The translations under genes and the position numbers were made by a program. From positions 496,001-560,000 of the forward strand of contig NZ_CP017917.1 in assembly GCF_002119525.1 (NCBI RefSeq): DNA of 64,000 nucleotides. The letters run 5' to 3'. The notes beneath the pieces were generated by a model. That model was not told where the DNA came from. It saw only the letters and a list, made by a program, of their open reading frames with translations, and did not search any database. Positions within the stretch are counted from its first letter, which is position 1. Every line of letters begins with the position of its first letter. Shown one piece after another: positions 17,557 through 27,794 of the stretch. Origin of the DNA: Vibrio syngnathi (GTDB lineage: Bacteria > Pseudomonadota > Gammaproteobacteria > Enterobacterales > Vibrionaceae).

Positions 17557-18024
17557 ATGGAAATAGACCGTATAGATAGAAGCATATTGGTTGAGCTTCA
17601 GAAGAACAACCGGATCCCAAATCAATCGTTAGCCGAGATCGTAGGGCTATCACCTCCGGCTTGCTTAAAGCGAGTGAAACGATTGAGGCAAGAGGGTGTG
17701 ATAGTCGGTGATGTATCGATCATTAACCCTGATCTTACTGGTAGCAAGATGACCCTAGTTGTGTCCGTGGAAATGGAGCGCGACCGAGGGGATATCTATC
17801 AAATTTTTCGCCATTCTATTTCTAAGGCTGCAGAGGTCACTCAGTGCTATCAGATCTCAGGTAGCTTTGACTTTATGTTGATTGTTACGGTCAAAGACAT
17901 TCAAGCTTACGAAGACTTTGTTGAGCGAGTATTACGCAAAGATCTGAATATTCGCAAGTTCCACACCTCAGTCTCTATGAGAACCGTGAAATTTACCACT
18001 GCAGTTAATTTAGATGAGTCATGA
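17557..18024 (+). CDS. Lrp/AsnC-family transcriptional regulator
   Basis: A 155-residue regulator. The N-terminal helix-turn-helix is typical: RIDRSILVELQKNNRIPNQS, LAEIVGLSPPACLKRVKRL. It is followed by the RAM ligand-binding domain (residues 70-145) with the glycine-containing motif QISGSFDFMLIV. Members sense amino acids and form octamers. It starts at ATG 17557, 139 bases from the divergent Gate-domain gene, and AsnC-type proteins commonly regulate such a neighbour, often an amino-acid exporter. That link is inferred. Confidence 0.92.
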   Translation: MEIDRIDRSILVELQKNNRIPNQSLAEIVGLSPPACLKRVKRLRQEGVIVGDVSIINPDLTGSKMTLVVSVEMERDRGDIYQIFRHSISKAAEVTQCYQISGSFDFMLIVTVKDIQAYEDFVERVLRKDLNIRKFHTSVSMRTVKFTTAVNLDES

Positions 18025-18232
18025 CTTTTAGTCAGATAGAGGTGTGAATAATTAGATCAAAGGCATAAGAGTTAGAGAAGAGGCTTAGCGTTCAGAGTTT
18101 TGTGACATGCATAGGTTATTTTTGTATAAATACTAGTCATCTGTACAAAATGTTACTTTCATATTTTGTCATAACTTTAATAATTGTATATATTCCTCCG
18201 CTACAATAATAATTAACCGAAGTTAATACCAA

Positions 18233-19795
18233 ATGACTGTCAGTTCAGCTTCTAAATCTCGTGAAACGCTTTTAAGCGAAAATGAACAACTTGTCTCGAC
18301 TACTGACCTCAAAGGTGTGATTACTTACAGTAATGACGCTTTTTGCCACATTGCAGAATACAGCCAAGATGAATTACTAGGGCAACACCATAATATTGTT
18401 AGGCATGCTGATATGCCGAAAGCGGCTTTTGCCGATATGTGGGTGAATCTAAAACAAGGCAAGGCGTGGCGTGGGATCGTAAAAAACAAGACTAAATCTG
18501 GTGGATACTACTGGGTTGATGCGTACGTTACCCCTATTTATGATGGCGGGAAGGTAAGTGGCTACCAGTCTGTTCGTGTTAAGCCGAAAAGCGAATGGGT
18601 ACAAGTTGCAGATAAGGCTTATCAAAGCTTATTGAAGGCTGAAAAGTCGGGTCGTCAATGGTCGTTACAGATCAGTGACACTGTTCGTTATGCCGTGTTA
18701 TTAGGTTCCCTTGTTGCTCCTGTGATTTCAAACCTAATCGAAGTAGGGCAAGTATCGCAATGGTTGTTGAGTCTACTCCCTGTTTCAGCGCTAGCGTTGC
18801 TTTTCCGACAAGAACTTATTGAAACCCCATTACAGTTGAAAAAACTGCAATCTAAATTCGATAGTGTCAGTCGCCTTGTCTACTCAGGTAATAGTCAGTT
18901 CTCTGTTGCCGATTTTCATTTAAAACTATTGTCTGCTCGAATCCGCACCGTATTAGGCCGCATGACAGACTCTGCCAAGCCACTACAAGATTTGGCTGAC
19001 AACCTTAATGCGACGTCATTTCAAGTGACTGAAGCGCTTGATCAGCAAACGAAAGACATTCTTCAGGTGCGCGAAGCAACGGAAGAGGTTGAAGTGACCG
19101 CCAATGAAGTGTCATCTCGTACCGAAGAAGCCCACCAAATTGTCGACGTTACCCTGCAAACTTGTGCTGGCGCGAAAGAGAGTATTGATCAAACCCATCG
19201 TAGCCTTGAAAACTTGGCATCTCAGGCAGAGAAAGCGACACACACGACTTACCAATTGAGCGACCAAGCGCAAAGCGTGAGCAAGATAATGGAAGAGATC
19301 GGTGGAATTGCCGAACAAACCAATTTGTTGGCGCTGAATGCTGCGATTGAAGCGGCGAGAGCGGGCGAGCAAGGACGAGGTTTTGCCGTTGTTGCCGACG
19401 AAGTCCGAGCACTATCTGGGCGAACGTCAAAGGCTACGGTTCAGATCAAAGAGAGCATTGATACCATGCTGGCGACGATCGAAGGCTGGCAGAAAGATAT
19501 TCTGGCGAACCGAGATCAAACCGACGCGTGTGGCGATGTTGCTAAGGTGAGTGCAGAGCGTTTATCTGAAGTTGAAAACCTAATGCAGTCGATGAATGAA
19601 TTGATGCAGTCTGTTGAAAGCTCTGCGCATAAACAGCGTCAGCTATCGAGTGACGTCAACCTTCATATGCAGTCTATCGCGTCAACCGCCGAGCAAAACC
19701 TAGTGGCGACACATTCAGTGAAAGATCATTCGAAAGAGCTCAAAGAGCAAGTGAATGAATTCTATCACTTAGCGAAGCGTTTCGAAGAAAAATAG
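18233..19795 (+). CDS. Aer-like methyl-accepting chemotaxis protein with PAS domain
   Basis: A 520-residue chemoreceptor. A PAS domain fills residues 10-115 ([20 protein letters not shown], then [16 protein letters not shown]), as in the redox/oxygen sensor Aer. A hydrophobic membrane segment lies around 150-195 with no large periplasmic loop. The C-terminal half is the signalling coiled coil, with the conserved hairpin [20 protein letters not shown] and [15 protein letters not shown] that docks CheW and CheA. No CheR-binding pentapeptide is seen at the C-terminus (it ends in KRFEEK). The PAS domain probably holds FAD or another cofactor and senses internal redox state; the signal is inferred from the family. 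Confidence 0.93.
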   Translation: MTVSSASKSRETLLSENEQLVSTTDLKGVITYSNDAFCHIAEYSQDELLGQHHNIVRHADMPKAAFADMWVNLKQGKAWRGIVKNKTKSGGYYWVDAYVTPIYDGGKVSGYQSVRVKPKSEWVQVADKAYQSLLKAEKSGRQWSLQISDTVRYAVLLGSLVAPVISNLIEVGQVSQWLLSLLPVSALALLFRQELIETPLQLKKLQSKFDSVSRLVYSGNSQFSVADFHLKLLSARIRTVLGRMTDSAKPLQDLADNLNATSFQVTEALDQQTKDILQVREATEEVEVTANEVSSRTEEAHQIVDVTLQTCAGAKESIDQTHRSLENLASQAEKATHTTYQLSDQAQSVSKIMEEIGGIAEQTNLLALNAAIEAARAGEQGRGFAVVADEVRALSGRTSKATVQIKESIDTMLATIEGWQKDILANRDQTDACGDVAKVSAERLSEVENLMQSMNELMQSVESSAHKQRQLSSDVNLHMQSIASTAEQNLVATHSVKDHSKELKEQVNEFYHLAKRFEEK

Positions 19796-19826
19796 CGGCT
19801 ATATTTAAGTCGAGCGAGAAATAAGG

Positions 19827-19856
19827 AAAGCCTTGCGATATTAGCAAGGCTTTTTT
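19827..19856 (+). terminator. Terminator of the chemoreceptor gene
   Basis: Stem AAAGCCTTGC / GCAAGGCTTT with a 7-base loop and a run of T; 32 bases past the stop codon. Confidence 0.9.
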
Positions 19857-19908
19857 GTGGGTCAAAAGGGCAGTTTACAGAAACAGATTAACAGGCAACA
19901 GCTACAAA

Positions 19909-19936
19909 AAAGCCCCGCATTTTCATGCGGGGCTTT
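19909..19936 (-). terminator. Terminator of the tal-tkt operon
   Basis: A strong 12-base stem AAAGCCCCGCAT / ATGCGGGGCTTT with a 4-base loop. On the minus strand it is followed by a T-run, 45 bases beyond the transketolase stop codon. Confidence 0.9.
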
Positions 19937-19980
19937 CAGTATGCATCAACCCACTTAAGGGCGAGACAATTTAATCAAGA

Positions 19981-21972
19981 CTAAGCAAGAATCTCTTTCG
20001 CTGTGTTTACTACGTTTTCAGTAGTGAAACCAAACATCTTGAATAGCTCGCCTGCTGGTGCAGATTCGCCGAACGTTGTCATACCGATGATCTTGCCACC
20101 GAAACCAACGTACTTGTACCAGAAGTCAGCAATGCCAGCTTCTACTGCGATACGTGCTGTAACGTCTGACGGAAGTACAGACTCACGGTATTCCGCGTCT
20201 TGCTTGTCGAATGCGTCAGTTGCAGGCATAGATACTACACGTACCGCTTTACCTTCAGCTGTTAGTTCAGCAGCAGCGCTAACCGCTAGCTCAACTTCAG
20301 AACCCGTTGCAATGATGATTAGCTCTGGCTTACCAGCACAATCTTTCAGGATGTAACCACCCTTAGCGATGTTTGCTACTTGTTCAGCGTCACGATCTTG
20401 TTGTGCAAGGTTTTGACGAGAGAAGATAAGTGCAGAAGGACCATCTTTGCGCTCGATTGCCAGTTTCCAAGCAACAGCAGACTCAACTTGGTCACATGGA
20501 CGCCATGTGCTCATGTTTGGAGTCAGACGTAGAGATGCGATCTGCTCAACCGGTTGGTGAGTTGGACCATCTTCGCCAAGGCCGATAGAGTCATGAGTGT
20601 AAACTTGGATGTTCTGAGTTTTCATCAGAGCCGCCATACGCATAGCGTTACGTGCGTATTCCATGAACATTAGGAACGTTGCGCCGTATGGTACGAAACC
20701 ACCGTGCAGAGCGATACCGTTCATGATAGCCGTCATACCGAATTCACGTACACCGTAGTGGATGTAGTTACCAGAGAAGTCTTCAGCTGTTAACGACTTA
20801 GAACCAGACCACATAGTTAGGTTAGAAGGCGCAAGGTCAGCAGAGCCGCCCATGAATTCAGGTAGCATAGCACCGAACGCTTCTAGAGCATTTTGAGATG
20901 CTTTACGTGATGCGATGTTTGCTGGGTTAGCTTGAAGATCAGCAATGATTGCCGATGCTTTATCTTCCCACTCAGCAGGAAGGTCACCGTTTACGCGGCG
21001 TTTGAATTCAGCTGCCAGCTCAGGGTATGCTGCTTCATAAGCTGCAAGTTTCTCGTTCCACGCTGCTTCCTTAGCTGCGCCTGCTTCTTTCGCATCCCAC
21101 TCTGAGTAAACTTCCGACGGAATTTCAAAAGGACCGTGCTCCCAACCTAGTTGTTTACGAGTTGCTGCAATTTCGTCAGCGCCTAGTGGTGCACCGTGAC
21201 AGTCGTGCGTACCTGCTTTATTTGGAGAACCAAAGCCAATCACTGTTTTAGTACAGATTAGAGTCGGACGAGGATCCGCTTTAGCTGCTTTGATAGCCGC
21301 GTTGATAGCGTCAGCATCGTGACCATCTACTGCAGGGATTACGTGCCAGCCGTAAGCTTCAAAACGCTTAGGAGTATCGTCAGAGAACCAACCTTCAACT
21401 TCACCATCGATAGAGATGCCGTTGTCATCCCAGAAAGCAACCAGCTTACCAAGACCTAGCGTACCCGCTAGAGAACATGCTTCGTGAGAAATACCTTCCA
21501 TCAGACAGCCATCACCCATGAATGCATAAGTGTAGTGGTCTACGATGTCGTGGCCTTCTTTGTTGAACTGTGCAGCCAATGCTTTCTCAGCCATCGCCAT
21601 ACCAACAGCGTTAGTAATGCCTTGACCTAGAGGACCAGTCGTTGTTTCGATACCTGGTGCGTAGCCGTACTCCGGGTGGCCTGGAGTCTTAGAGTGCAGT
21701 TGACGGAAGTTCTTAAGATCTTCAATTGAAAGCTCGTAACCTGCTAGGTGAAGCAGAGAGTAAATCAGCATAGAGCCATGGCCGTTAGACAGGATAAAAC
21801 GGTCGCGGTCAGCCCACTCTGGGTTTGCTGGGTTATGGTTTAGGTGAGAGCGCCAAAGTACTTCAGCGATGTCAGCCATACCCATAGGTGCGCCAGGGTG
21901 GCCAGAGTTTGCTTGTTGTACGCCGTCCATGCTTAGAGCACGAATAGCGTTAGCTAGATGTTTGCGGTTCAT
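19981..21972 (-). CDS. tkt: Transketolase
   Basis: A 663-residue thiamine-diphosphate enzyme of the non-oxidative pentose phosphate pathway, the same length as E. coli TktA. It moves two-carbon units between xylulose-5-P and ribose-5-P or erythrose-4-P. The ThDP motif begins [13 protein letters not shown], the phosphate site HSKTPGHPE is intact, and the PYR-domain glutamate is in HYGVREFGM. The start at ATG 21972 ([17 protein letters not shown]) has GGAAG at proper distance; four codons more are open upstream. It follows tal after about 90 bases that contain a hairpin, so the two probably form an operon with partial termination between them, and the SorC-type regulator upstream likely controls both. 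Confidence 0.96.
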   Translation of the reverse strand: MNRKHLANAIRALSMDGVQQANSGHPGAPMGMADIAEVLWRSHLNHNPANPEWADRDRFILSNGHGSMLIYSLLHLAGYELSIEDLKNFRQLHSKTPGHPEYGYAPGIETTTGPLGQGITNAVGMAMAEKALAAQFNKEGHDIVDHYTYAFMGDGCLMEGISHEACSLAGTLGLGKLVAFWDDNGISIDGEVEGWFSDDTPKRFEAYGWHVIPAVDGHDADAINAAIKAAKADPRPTLICTKTVIGFGSPNKAGTHDCHGAPLGADEIAATRKQLGWEHGPFEIPSEVYSEWDAKEAGAAKEAAWNEKLAAYEAAYPELAAEFKRRVNGDLPAEWEDKASAIIADLQANPANIASRKASQNALEAFGAMLPEFMGGSADLAPSNLTMWSGSKSLTAEDFSGNYIHYGVREFGMTAIMNGIALHGGFVPYGATFLMFMEYARNAMRMAALMKTQNIQVYTHDSIGLGEDGPTHQPVEQIASLRLTPNMSTWRPCDQVESAVAWKLAIERKDGPSALIFSRQNLAQQDRDAEQVANIAKGGYILKDCAGKPELIIIATGSEVELAVSAAAELTAEGKAVRVVSMPATDAFDKQDAEYRESVLPSDVTARIAVEAGIADFWYKYVGFGGKIIGMTTFGESAPAGELFKMFGFTTENVVNTAKEILA

Positions 21973-22021
21973 AATTGCTTCCAAAATTGATTCGAAATTA
22001 AAAATTCGTGGATAGATGTAA

Positions 22022-22046
22022 AAGAGGAACGAAATTCGTTCCTCTT
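22022..22046 (-). terminator. Hairpin between tal and tkt (attenuator or processing site)
   Basis: AAGAGGAAC / GTTCCTCTT form a perfect stem around GAAATTC, followed by TTTT on the minus strand. It sits in the 90-base spacer of the operon, so it may reduce read-through into tkt or protect the tal transcript 3' end. Confidence 0.65.
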
Positions 22047-22062
22047 ATTTATTCGGTAGTGA

Positions 22063-23013
22063 TTACAGCTTAGCTGCGATCATGTCTTCTAGTTTGCCTT
22101 GGTCAACTGCGAAGTTGCGGATGCCCTCAGCTAGTTTCTCTACAGCCATTGGGTCTTGGTTGTGGTCCCATAGGAACTCAGCGTGAGTCATTGCAGCAGG
22201 ACGCTCTTTAGTACCGTTAGAGTCGATTAGCTTCTCTACTACTTCGCCTTCTGCTGCTTCTAGGTCAGCTAGAAGTTGAGGAGCGATAGTTAGACGGTCA
22301 CAGCCCGCAAGTTCAAGGATCTCGCCGATGTTACGGAAGCTTGCGCCCATAACAACAGTCTTGTAACCGTGGTCTTTGTAGTAGTTGTAGATATCAGAAA
22401 CAGAGATTACGCCTGGATCTTCTGAAGCTTCGAAATCGCGACCTTCTTTCGCTTTGTACCAGTCCATGATGCGACCAACGAAAGGAGAGATTAGGAACAC
22501 GCCAGCTTCAGCACAAGCACGAGCTTGAGCGAAAGAGAATAGAAGCGTTAGGTTACAGTTGATGCCTTCTTTCTCTAGGATTTCAGCTGCACGGATGCCT
22601 TCCCAAGTAGAAGCCAGTTTAATAAGAATGCGGTCGTTAGTGATGCCAGCGTCGTTGTACATTTTGATAAGTTGACGAGCTTTAGCAACGCTGCCTTCCA
22701 TGTCGTAAGAAAGACGAGCATCTACTTCAGTAGAGATACGGCCAGGTACAACTTTCAGGATTTCTTTACCGATGTTTACGTTAAGCATGTCGCAAGTATC
22801 TTGAACTTGCTGTGCTTTATCAGCGCTTTGCGCTTTAGCGTATTCGATAGAAGCATCGATTAGAGGAGCATACTCAGCAATTTGAGCGGCTTTAAGAATT
22901 AGAGATGGGTTAGTCGTTGCATCTTCCGGAGTGTACTTGCTGATAGCTTCGATATCGCCAGTGTCAGCTACAACAGTTGTTAGTTTACGAAGTTGCTCTA
23001 ATTTATTGCTCAT
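22063..23013 (-). CDS. tal: Transaldolase (TalB type)
   Basis: A 316-residue class I transaldolase (E. coli TalB has 317) of the pentose phosphate pathway, moving a dihydroxyacetone unit from sedoheptulose-7-P to glyceraldehyde-3-P. The Schiff-base lysine is in [13 protein letters not shown]; catalytic Asp is in the N-terminal DATTNPSL, and [18 protein letters not shown] is the usual phosphate-site region. The open frame runs further upstream to 23094, but ATG 23013 gives the standard beginning [19 protein letters not shown] with AGGA before it. It is the first gene of the tal-tkt operon, divergent from the SorC-type regulator, with matching operator-like repeats in between. Confidence 0.96.
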   Translation of the reverse strand: MSNKLEQLRKLTTVVADTGDIEAISKYTPEDATTNPSLILKAAQIAEYAPLIDASIEYAKAQSADKAQQVQDTCDMLNVNIGKEILKVVPGRISTEVDARLSYDMEGSVAKARQLIKMYNDAGITNDRILIKLASTWEGIRAAEILEKEGINCNLTLLFSFAQARACAEAGVFLISPFVGRIMDWYKAKEGRDFEASEDPGVISVSDIYNYYKDHGYKTVVMGASFRNIGEILELAGCDRLTIAPQLLADLEAAEGEVVEKLIDSNGTKERPAAMTHAEFLWDHNQDPMAVEKLAEGIRNFAVDQGKLEDMIAAKL

Positions 23014-23144
23014 TTTGATCATCCTATGTATCGCAGAACACCCCTTTAATGGGAGAGGTGTGGGCATTTGCAAGCTAACTAATGAAGTTCTCAATGGCTG
23101 TACCAGTGAGCCTAACTTACATTAATTTAAATTTTTCTCCGAAC

Positions 23145-23188
23145 GAACATTTGCACAGAACATTTGATCGCTCGATGAGTAAATGATG
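23145..23188. promoter_or_regulatory. SorC-type operator sites on the tal side
   Basis: Two direct copies, GAACATTTGCAC (23145-23156) and GAACATTTGATC (23158-23169), are spaced 13 bases apart. A weaker inverted copy, GAGTAAATGATG, follows at 23177-23188. They share a core with the two sites nearer the regulator gene and lie about 130-175 bases upstream of the tal start. Confidence 0.75.
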
Positions 23189-23351
23189 TAGCCATATTTA
23201 TCCGATCTAGCACCAAAGTCAACGGTAAATAGTGCGGTATGGTGACTTCAGTCAAATATATTTCGCTCTAGTAACCATGGGCTATCCAAGCAAACGTTTA
23301 ACGAGCAAAGTAGGATGATCTAATCAATAATAAAACCAAGGTTATTATGGT

Positions 23352-23429
23352 GAGCAAATGTTCCTTGTTGTTACATATGTTCAGGGTGTAAACTTATGTA
23401 TCACTTGTTTAGGCATCGAACATTTGCTC
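23352..23429. promoter_or_regulatory. SorC-type operator sites on the regulator side
   Basis: GAGCAAATGTTC (23352-23363) and GAACATTTGCTC (23418-23429) are exact reverse complements 54 bases apart, with a degenerate half site ATATGTTC between them (23375-23382). They precede the regulator start by 44-121 bases, which suggests autoregulation, perhaps with DNA looping to the tal-side sites. Confidence 0.8.
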
Positions 23430-23472
23430 ACTAAGCAGGTAAAATAATTGTTAAATATTGGTTAAGTGGTAT

Positions 23473-24465
23473 ATGAGTAACAATATCCAAGATGTTTCCG
23501 AAGAAAATACTGATCTCCTAACCGAAGTCGCCGTTGCTTACTATCAAGATGGCGCTACACAAGAAGAGATCTCTAAAAAATTCTCTATCTCTCGTGCAAA
23601 GGTTGGTCGAATGCTCAAACAAGCCCGCGATGAAGGGATTGTTGAGATCACCGTGAAATACCACCCAGTATTCAGCGCGAAGATCGAACAACGTTTGATC
23701 GAACGATTTGGTGTGAAGCGTGCGCTTGTAGCACTAGATCAACCGAACGAAGAGAAGCAACGTCTTCAAGTTGCAGGCTTGGTGTCTAATTACCTAACTA
23801 GCACACTGAAAAACGGCATGGTAGTGACGGTCGGCCAAGGTCGAAACGTATCGTCGGTTGCTCACCATACTGGGGTGATTACACCGCGTGACTGTAAGTT
23901 TGTATGTGGCATTGGCGGTATTCACCCAAGAGGCGGTATGTTTAATGCTGACCATATATGTAGACAGCTAGCCAAGAAGTACGGTGGTTCATCAGAAACT
24001 TTATATGCGCCTGCTTATGCAGAGAACAAAGCACAAAAAACCGCTTTTATGGAAAACAGCACCGTTAAGCAAACATTGGATCTAGCTCGTAAGGCCGACG
24101 TCGCTTTAGTGGGTATTGGTGATATGAGTGAAAACAGCTATATGGTCGACCTAGGTTGGTTTACGGCGGGAGAGGTCGTTCAATCTCGTTTACTACAAGG
24201 TGTAGTCGGTGATTTTGCGGGCTATGACTTTTTCGACGTGCACGGTAAAGCGGCAAACACAGTAATGAGCGACCGAGTCATCGGCTTAGGTTTGGAAGAG
24301 TTCCGTCCTATCGCGGAAGTAATAGCCATCGCTGCCGAGAACAGTAAGCCATTAGCTTTGTTAGGTGCACTAAGAACAGGTGTGGTTGATGTGATTGCGA
24401 CCAGTGTAAGTAATGCTTTAACAGTACTTAACTTAGATGAGCAGTTGAAGCATGCGTCTCCATAG
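23473..24465 (+). CDS. SorC/DeoR-type sugar-binding transcriptional regulator
   Basis: A 330-residue regulator of the SorC family. The N-terminal helix-turn-helix is VAVAYYQDGATQEEISKKF / SISRAKVGRMLKQARDEGIV. The large C-terminal domain (residues 60-325) is the sugar-phosphate-binding fold related to ribose-5-P isomerases and NagB, with VVTVGQGRNVSSVA as the phosphate-loop-like segment. The start at ATG 23473 is preferred to TTG 23458, which has no advantage. Its position divergent from tal-tkt, with five operator-like 12-mers between them, makes those genes the clear target; a pentose or heptulose phosphate is a plausible effector. That is inference. Confidence 0.9.
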   Translation: MSNNIQDVSEENTDLLTEVAVAYYQDGATQEEISKKFSISRAKVGRMLKQARDEGIVEITVKYHPVFSAKIEQRLIERFGVKRALVALDQPNEEKQRLQVAGLVSNYLTSTLKNGMVVTVGQGRNVSSVAHHTGVITPRDCKFVCGIGGIHPRGGMFNADHICRQLAKKYGGSSETLYAPAYAENKAQKTAFMENSTVKQTLDLARKADVALVGIGDMSENSYMVDLGWFTAGEVVQSRLLQGVVGDFAGYDFFDVHGKAANTVMSDRVIGLGLEEFRPIAEVIAIAAENSKPLALLGALRTGVVDVIATSVSNALTVLNLDEQLKHASP

Positions 24466-24526
24466 TTAATTCTTTTGTAAATATCTATTATTTTAATAAG
24501 TTCGCGGATTAATTAAACCATCCAAT

Positions 24527-24563
24527 AATAAAAGATAGAGTTATCCATTATCTATCTTTTATT
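24527..24563 (+). terminator. Terminator of the SorC-type regulator gene
   Basis: AT-rich 13-base stem AATAAAAGATAGA / TCTATCTTTTATT with an 11-base loop, 61 bases past the stop codon. Confidence 0.7.
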
Positions 24564-24736
24564 GTTATAAATTTATACGCTCATAATTAATTCTTATATA
24601 AGTATTTTATAAGTATTACTTATAGGTTTAGTCAGAAAGTTAATTGGTTAATATAATTATTGGTTGATACAGTCTCGTTTTATTTAACGAGTGAATTATC
24701 TCTTTCTGAGAAAGTTTGCCTAACGAGATTATCCTA

Positions 24737-27700
24737 ATGAGGACAAAATTAATTTGTACATTTATTACAGCACTCATTGCTGTTTGCTCTGTACAAGCGA
24801 CTACTTTACCTGCGCCAACTTGGCACACAATGACCTTTATTGATGGCAGTACAAAAGAACTGCGCTTAATGGGGTCTCAATATATGTTTTGGTACCAAGA
24901 CCATTATGGTCACCTATACGTTCAGGGTGTTGATAATCAGTGGTACTTTGCTAAATATGAAACAAGTGAAAAAGGAGGGGGGAGTGTTGTTTCAACTGGG
25001 GTGTTGGCTTCGAGTGATACTGAAATACCCGTTGAATCAAACATAAAAAACCTAAAGATTGATCCAATACATATCAATGAATCTTTTGACTCACCCGCTG
25101 CGAACCACAAAAGATTTACCCCAATGAATACTCAACGCTCACACCTAAACAGTCCTTCGAAAAAAAGGATCACTGAGCAGGCCTTATTGGTAATACAGGT
25201 CAGTTTTTTAGACGAACAGATTGAAAATGATTTTCAGTCGACGATATTTGGTGAAAACCAACAAAGTGTTCAAGATTATTTTCTAAAAAATAGTTATGGG
25301 AATTATAAAGTTGTTCCTGCCAAAGAAAATGAAGGAACAAAAAATGATGGTGTTATTAATATCACGCTGGATATAGATCATCCTAACTGCCATTCAAAGT
25401 CTGAGAAAAACTGCCAAACTAAGCTTAATAATGTGTTCACAAAGGCATATGAAGCGCTAGATGTTGACTTCGACCTTTCTCAATATGATTCGAACAACGA
25501 TAATAGCATCTCAGCTCAAGAGCTGTCAGTCATGTTTGTCTTTGCTGGGAATGACAAATCTAGTGGTACACGAAAAACCCCGACAATTTGGCCTCATAAG
25601 TATGCTCATAGCACTGTCGAGATCGATGGAAAACGCATTAGTGCTTATTGCTTGTTCGCCGATTATCAAGGTGACCATCAGTCAACAATGGGGGTGATAG
25701 CACATGAGCTTGGACATCTGATGTTAGGACTTCCAGATTTATATTCTTATCAGCATGATGGTTCTATTGGTCATTGGGGGTTAATGGGAGGGGGCAGTTG
25801 GGGGAGAAAACCGACGGATCAGTATGCTGGCGAAACTCCGGTCAACATGTTGGCTTGGAGTAAAGAGGCATCTGGTTTTTTAAAGCCGAAAGTTCTCTCC
25901 AATAACGGGAGTATTGAAGTTGGTACAATCAAGGGTGAAAGCGTTATCCACCTTGACCCTTACCTTAAACAGTTTGGGCCTCGTGCTTATGTGGAAAATA
26001 GACGCAAAAACGATTATGACCAAGCGCTCCGTGGTGAGGGGTTATTAATCACAGCCGTGAATATAGATAACCAATTCAATAGTTCTGGTCCGATGCAAGT
26101 ACAGGTATTCCAAGCCGATGGAGAGGGGTTATTAGAAAATGGATTCTCGTCTGGAGACACTGGCGATGTCTTCCCAGGTAGAGAATCGGTTACCAATCTC
26201 TCCGATGATTCAGAACCTTCCTTAACAGCGATTACGGCGGGGCGAAAGACGGATATCTCAATAACCAATATTGTTAGCGATGATACCAAAGCGAGTTTCT
26301 CTTTGTTGGTACCTAACACCAACAACAAATCATCTTGGGTAACCTCTTTTGGGAGAACATACCCACGTTATGACGCGAATATTAATGTTCTAGGTTTCCC
26401 CATTGATGTGGTCAAGGGAAACCAAAGTATTGGAGGAATTCACTTTTACGCGAAAGCAACGAGCGTCGCGATGCCGATGTTTTATCGTTTGGTGGAATAT
26501 CCATATCAATCAAGATTCGGCAATGCAGTTATTGACGAGCAAGCAGCTCGATTGTTACACAGAGGCATCGCGAGGCAGGGCGGCGGACAAATCATTTTCG
26601 ACGAGAAAATTAAGCTTGGGCTAGGCACAAAGTTAATTGTCTTAGAGATTGAGAATGGTACCCCTGAATACTCAACTCAGTTTTTAGATGCGTATTTAGG
26701 GGATGGACAAAGGAAAAGTCAATTTTCAGGATCTATTTCTGATTACAAAACTCGAGGGTTGAGTCGCGGTTTCGGTCAGAATTTCCCTTTTGCAGCGCTT
26801 TTTGAGTTGCCAATAGATGCGAGGCCAATTGCTGTCGATGACATGATATCGACCGAGGAAGATACCCCTTTTATGCTTAATTTATTGGCTAATGATATCA
26901 ATTTACCGAAGCCAAATAATTACTCTTTTGAAATCGCTCAGAAGCCAATGAAGGGCGTGATAAAGGATGGAACCTACTTCCCAAAGGTTGACCAGTTTGG
27001 CCGTGACAGCTTCACATACCGTTTGGTAGATAAGCTAGGGTATGAGACGGATTTTGCTAGTGTGGAAGTTGATATTAAGCCTGTGAATGACGCGCCAAAG
27101 TTAACAATAGATAGGCTCGAGGTGACGTCTAAGCCTGGTGAAACTGTTACTTTTACGGTAACCGATATTACCGACGTCGATTCTTCTGAGCATCAAATTA
27201 TGTGGTCTCAAATTCAAGGTCCAAGCCTGAAATTAAGTGGTTCACGCTCCAAAGTCCTACAAGTGATAGTACCTAGTGATGCTCTGGAAGGAGAGCGATA
27301 CCGATTTGCAATTTTGGTACAGGACTCGTCAGGAGGTTATGCAAAGCAATCTGTAGTACTGGATGTGCGAAGATCACAAGTTTCATTATTGGGCACCAAA
27401 TCGCTGCAAGTAAAATATGGCGATACAATCGATTTAGTTCCTATTATTAACGGAGATGTTTACCGATTATCTATTTTAGAATTTCCACGCAGTGGTATTG
27501 CAAACATTGTAGATAGTAAGATCATTTATAATGCTCCTGCTCAACGTAAGCTCGCTTTATATGACACTATTAGATATAAGGTTTTATCGGCCGATGGTGA
27601 TGAGTGGGTTGGGTCGTTTGATATAGAAGTTTTACCGAGTGTTTCAAACGCATCATCTGTGTCATTAAGTCAAGATGATTCGTCAGGAGGAAGCTCCTCA

Positions 27701-27754
27701 CTACCAATCCTCTTTATATTGTGCATGCTCCTTCGACTACGAAAGCAACGATAG
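24737..27754 (+). CDS. M6-type secreted metalloprotease with GlyGly-CTERM-like tail
   Basis: A 1005-residue exported protease, unlike PrtV outside the catalytic core. A signal peptide covers residues 1-22 (to VQAT). The zinc site is AHELGHLMLGLPDLYSY with His323, Glu324, His327; the following GHWGLMGGGSWG resembles the Met-turn of the M6 family. An EF-hand-like loop DSNNDNSISAQE (251-262) precedes it. Later come a cadherin/Big_9-like domain (AVDDMISTEEDTPFMLNLLA, GRDSFTYRLVD) and further Ig-like segments. The C-terminus, SSGGSSSLP, a hydrophobic stretch, then RLRKQR, fits GlyGly-CTERM signals cut by rhombosortase in type II secreting gammaproteobacteria. ATG 24737 is preferred over TTG 24716 because it starts the signal peptide cleanly. 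Confidence 0.85.
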   Translation: MRTKLICTFITALIAVCSVQATTLPAPTWHTMTFIDGSTKELRLMGSQYMFWYQDHYGHLYVQGVDNQWYFAKYETSEKGGGSVVSTGVLASSDTEIPVESNIKNLKIDPIHINESFDSPAANHKRFTPMNTQRSHLNSPSKKRITEQALLVIQVSFLDEQIENDFQSTIFGENQQSVQDYFLKNSYGNYKVVPAKENEGTKNDGVINITLDIDHPNCHSKSEKNCQTKLNNVFTKAYEALDVDFDLSQYDSNNDNSISAQELSVMFVFAGNDKSSGTRKTPTIWPHKYAHSTVEIDGKRISAYCLFADYQGDHQSTMGVIAHELGHLMLGLPDLYSYQHDGSIGHWGLMGGGSWGRKPTDQYAGETPVNMLAWSKEASGFLKPKVLSNNGSIEVGTIKGESVIHLDPYLKQFGPRAYVENRRKNDYDQALRGEGLLITAVNIDNQFNSSGPMQVQVFQADGEGLLENGFSSGDTGDVFPGRESVTNLSDDSEPSLTAITAGRKTDISITNIVSDDTKASFSLLVPNTNNKSSWVTSFGRTYPRYDANINVLGFPIDVVKGNQSIGGIHFYAKATSVAMPMFYRLVEYPYQSRFGNAVIDEQAARLLHRGIARQGGGQIIFDEKIKLGLGTKLIVLEIENGTPEYSTQFLDAYLGDGQRKSQFSGSISDYKTRGLSRGFGQNFPFAALFELPIDARPIAVDDMISTEEDTPFMLNLLANDINLPKPNNYSFEIAQKPMKGVIKDGTYFPKVDQFGRDSFTYRLVDKLGYETDFASVEVDIKPVNDAPKLTIDRLEVTSKPGETVTFTVTDITDVDSSEHQIMWSQIQGPSLKLSGSRSKVLQVIVPSDALEGERYRFAILVQDSSGGYAKQSVVLDVRRSQVSLLGTKSLQVKYGDTIDLVPIINGDVYRLSILEFPRSGIANIVDSKIIYNAPAQRKLALYDTIRYKVLSADGDEWVGSFDIEVLPSVSNASSVSLSQDDSSGGSSSLPILFILCMLLRLRKQR

Positions 27755-27767
27755 AATAAATTGAAAT

Positions 27768-27794
27768 AAAAGAGCTATATTTATTGGCTCTTTT
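27768..27794 (+). terminator. Terminator of the second M6 protease gene
   Basis: AAAAGAGC / GCTCTTTT stem with an 11-base loop and trailing T-rich sequence, 14 bases past the stop codon. Confidence 0.75.

Noticed and set aside
24640..24828. 62-residue minus-strand ORF before the second M6 protease
   Set aside because: Antisense to the signal-peptide region of the protease gene.
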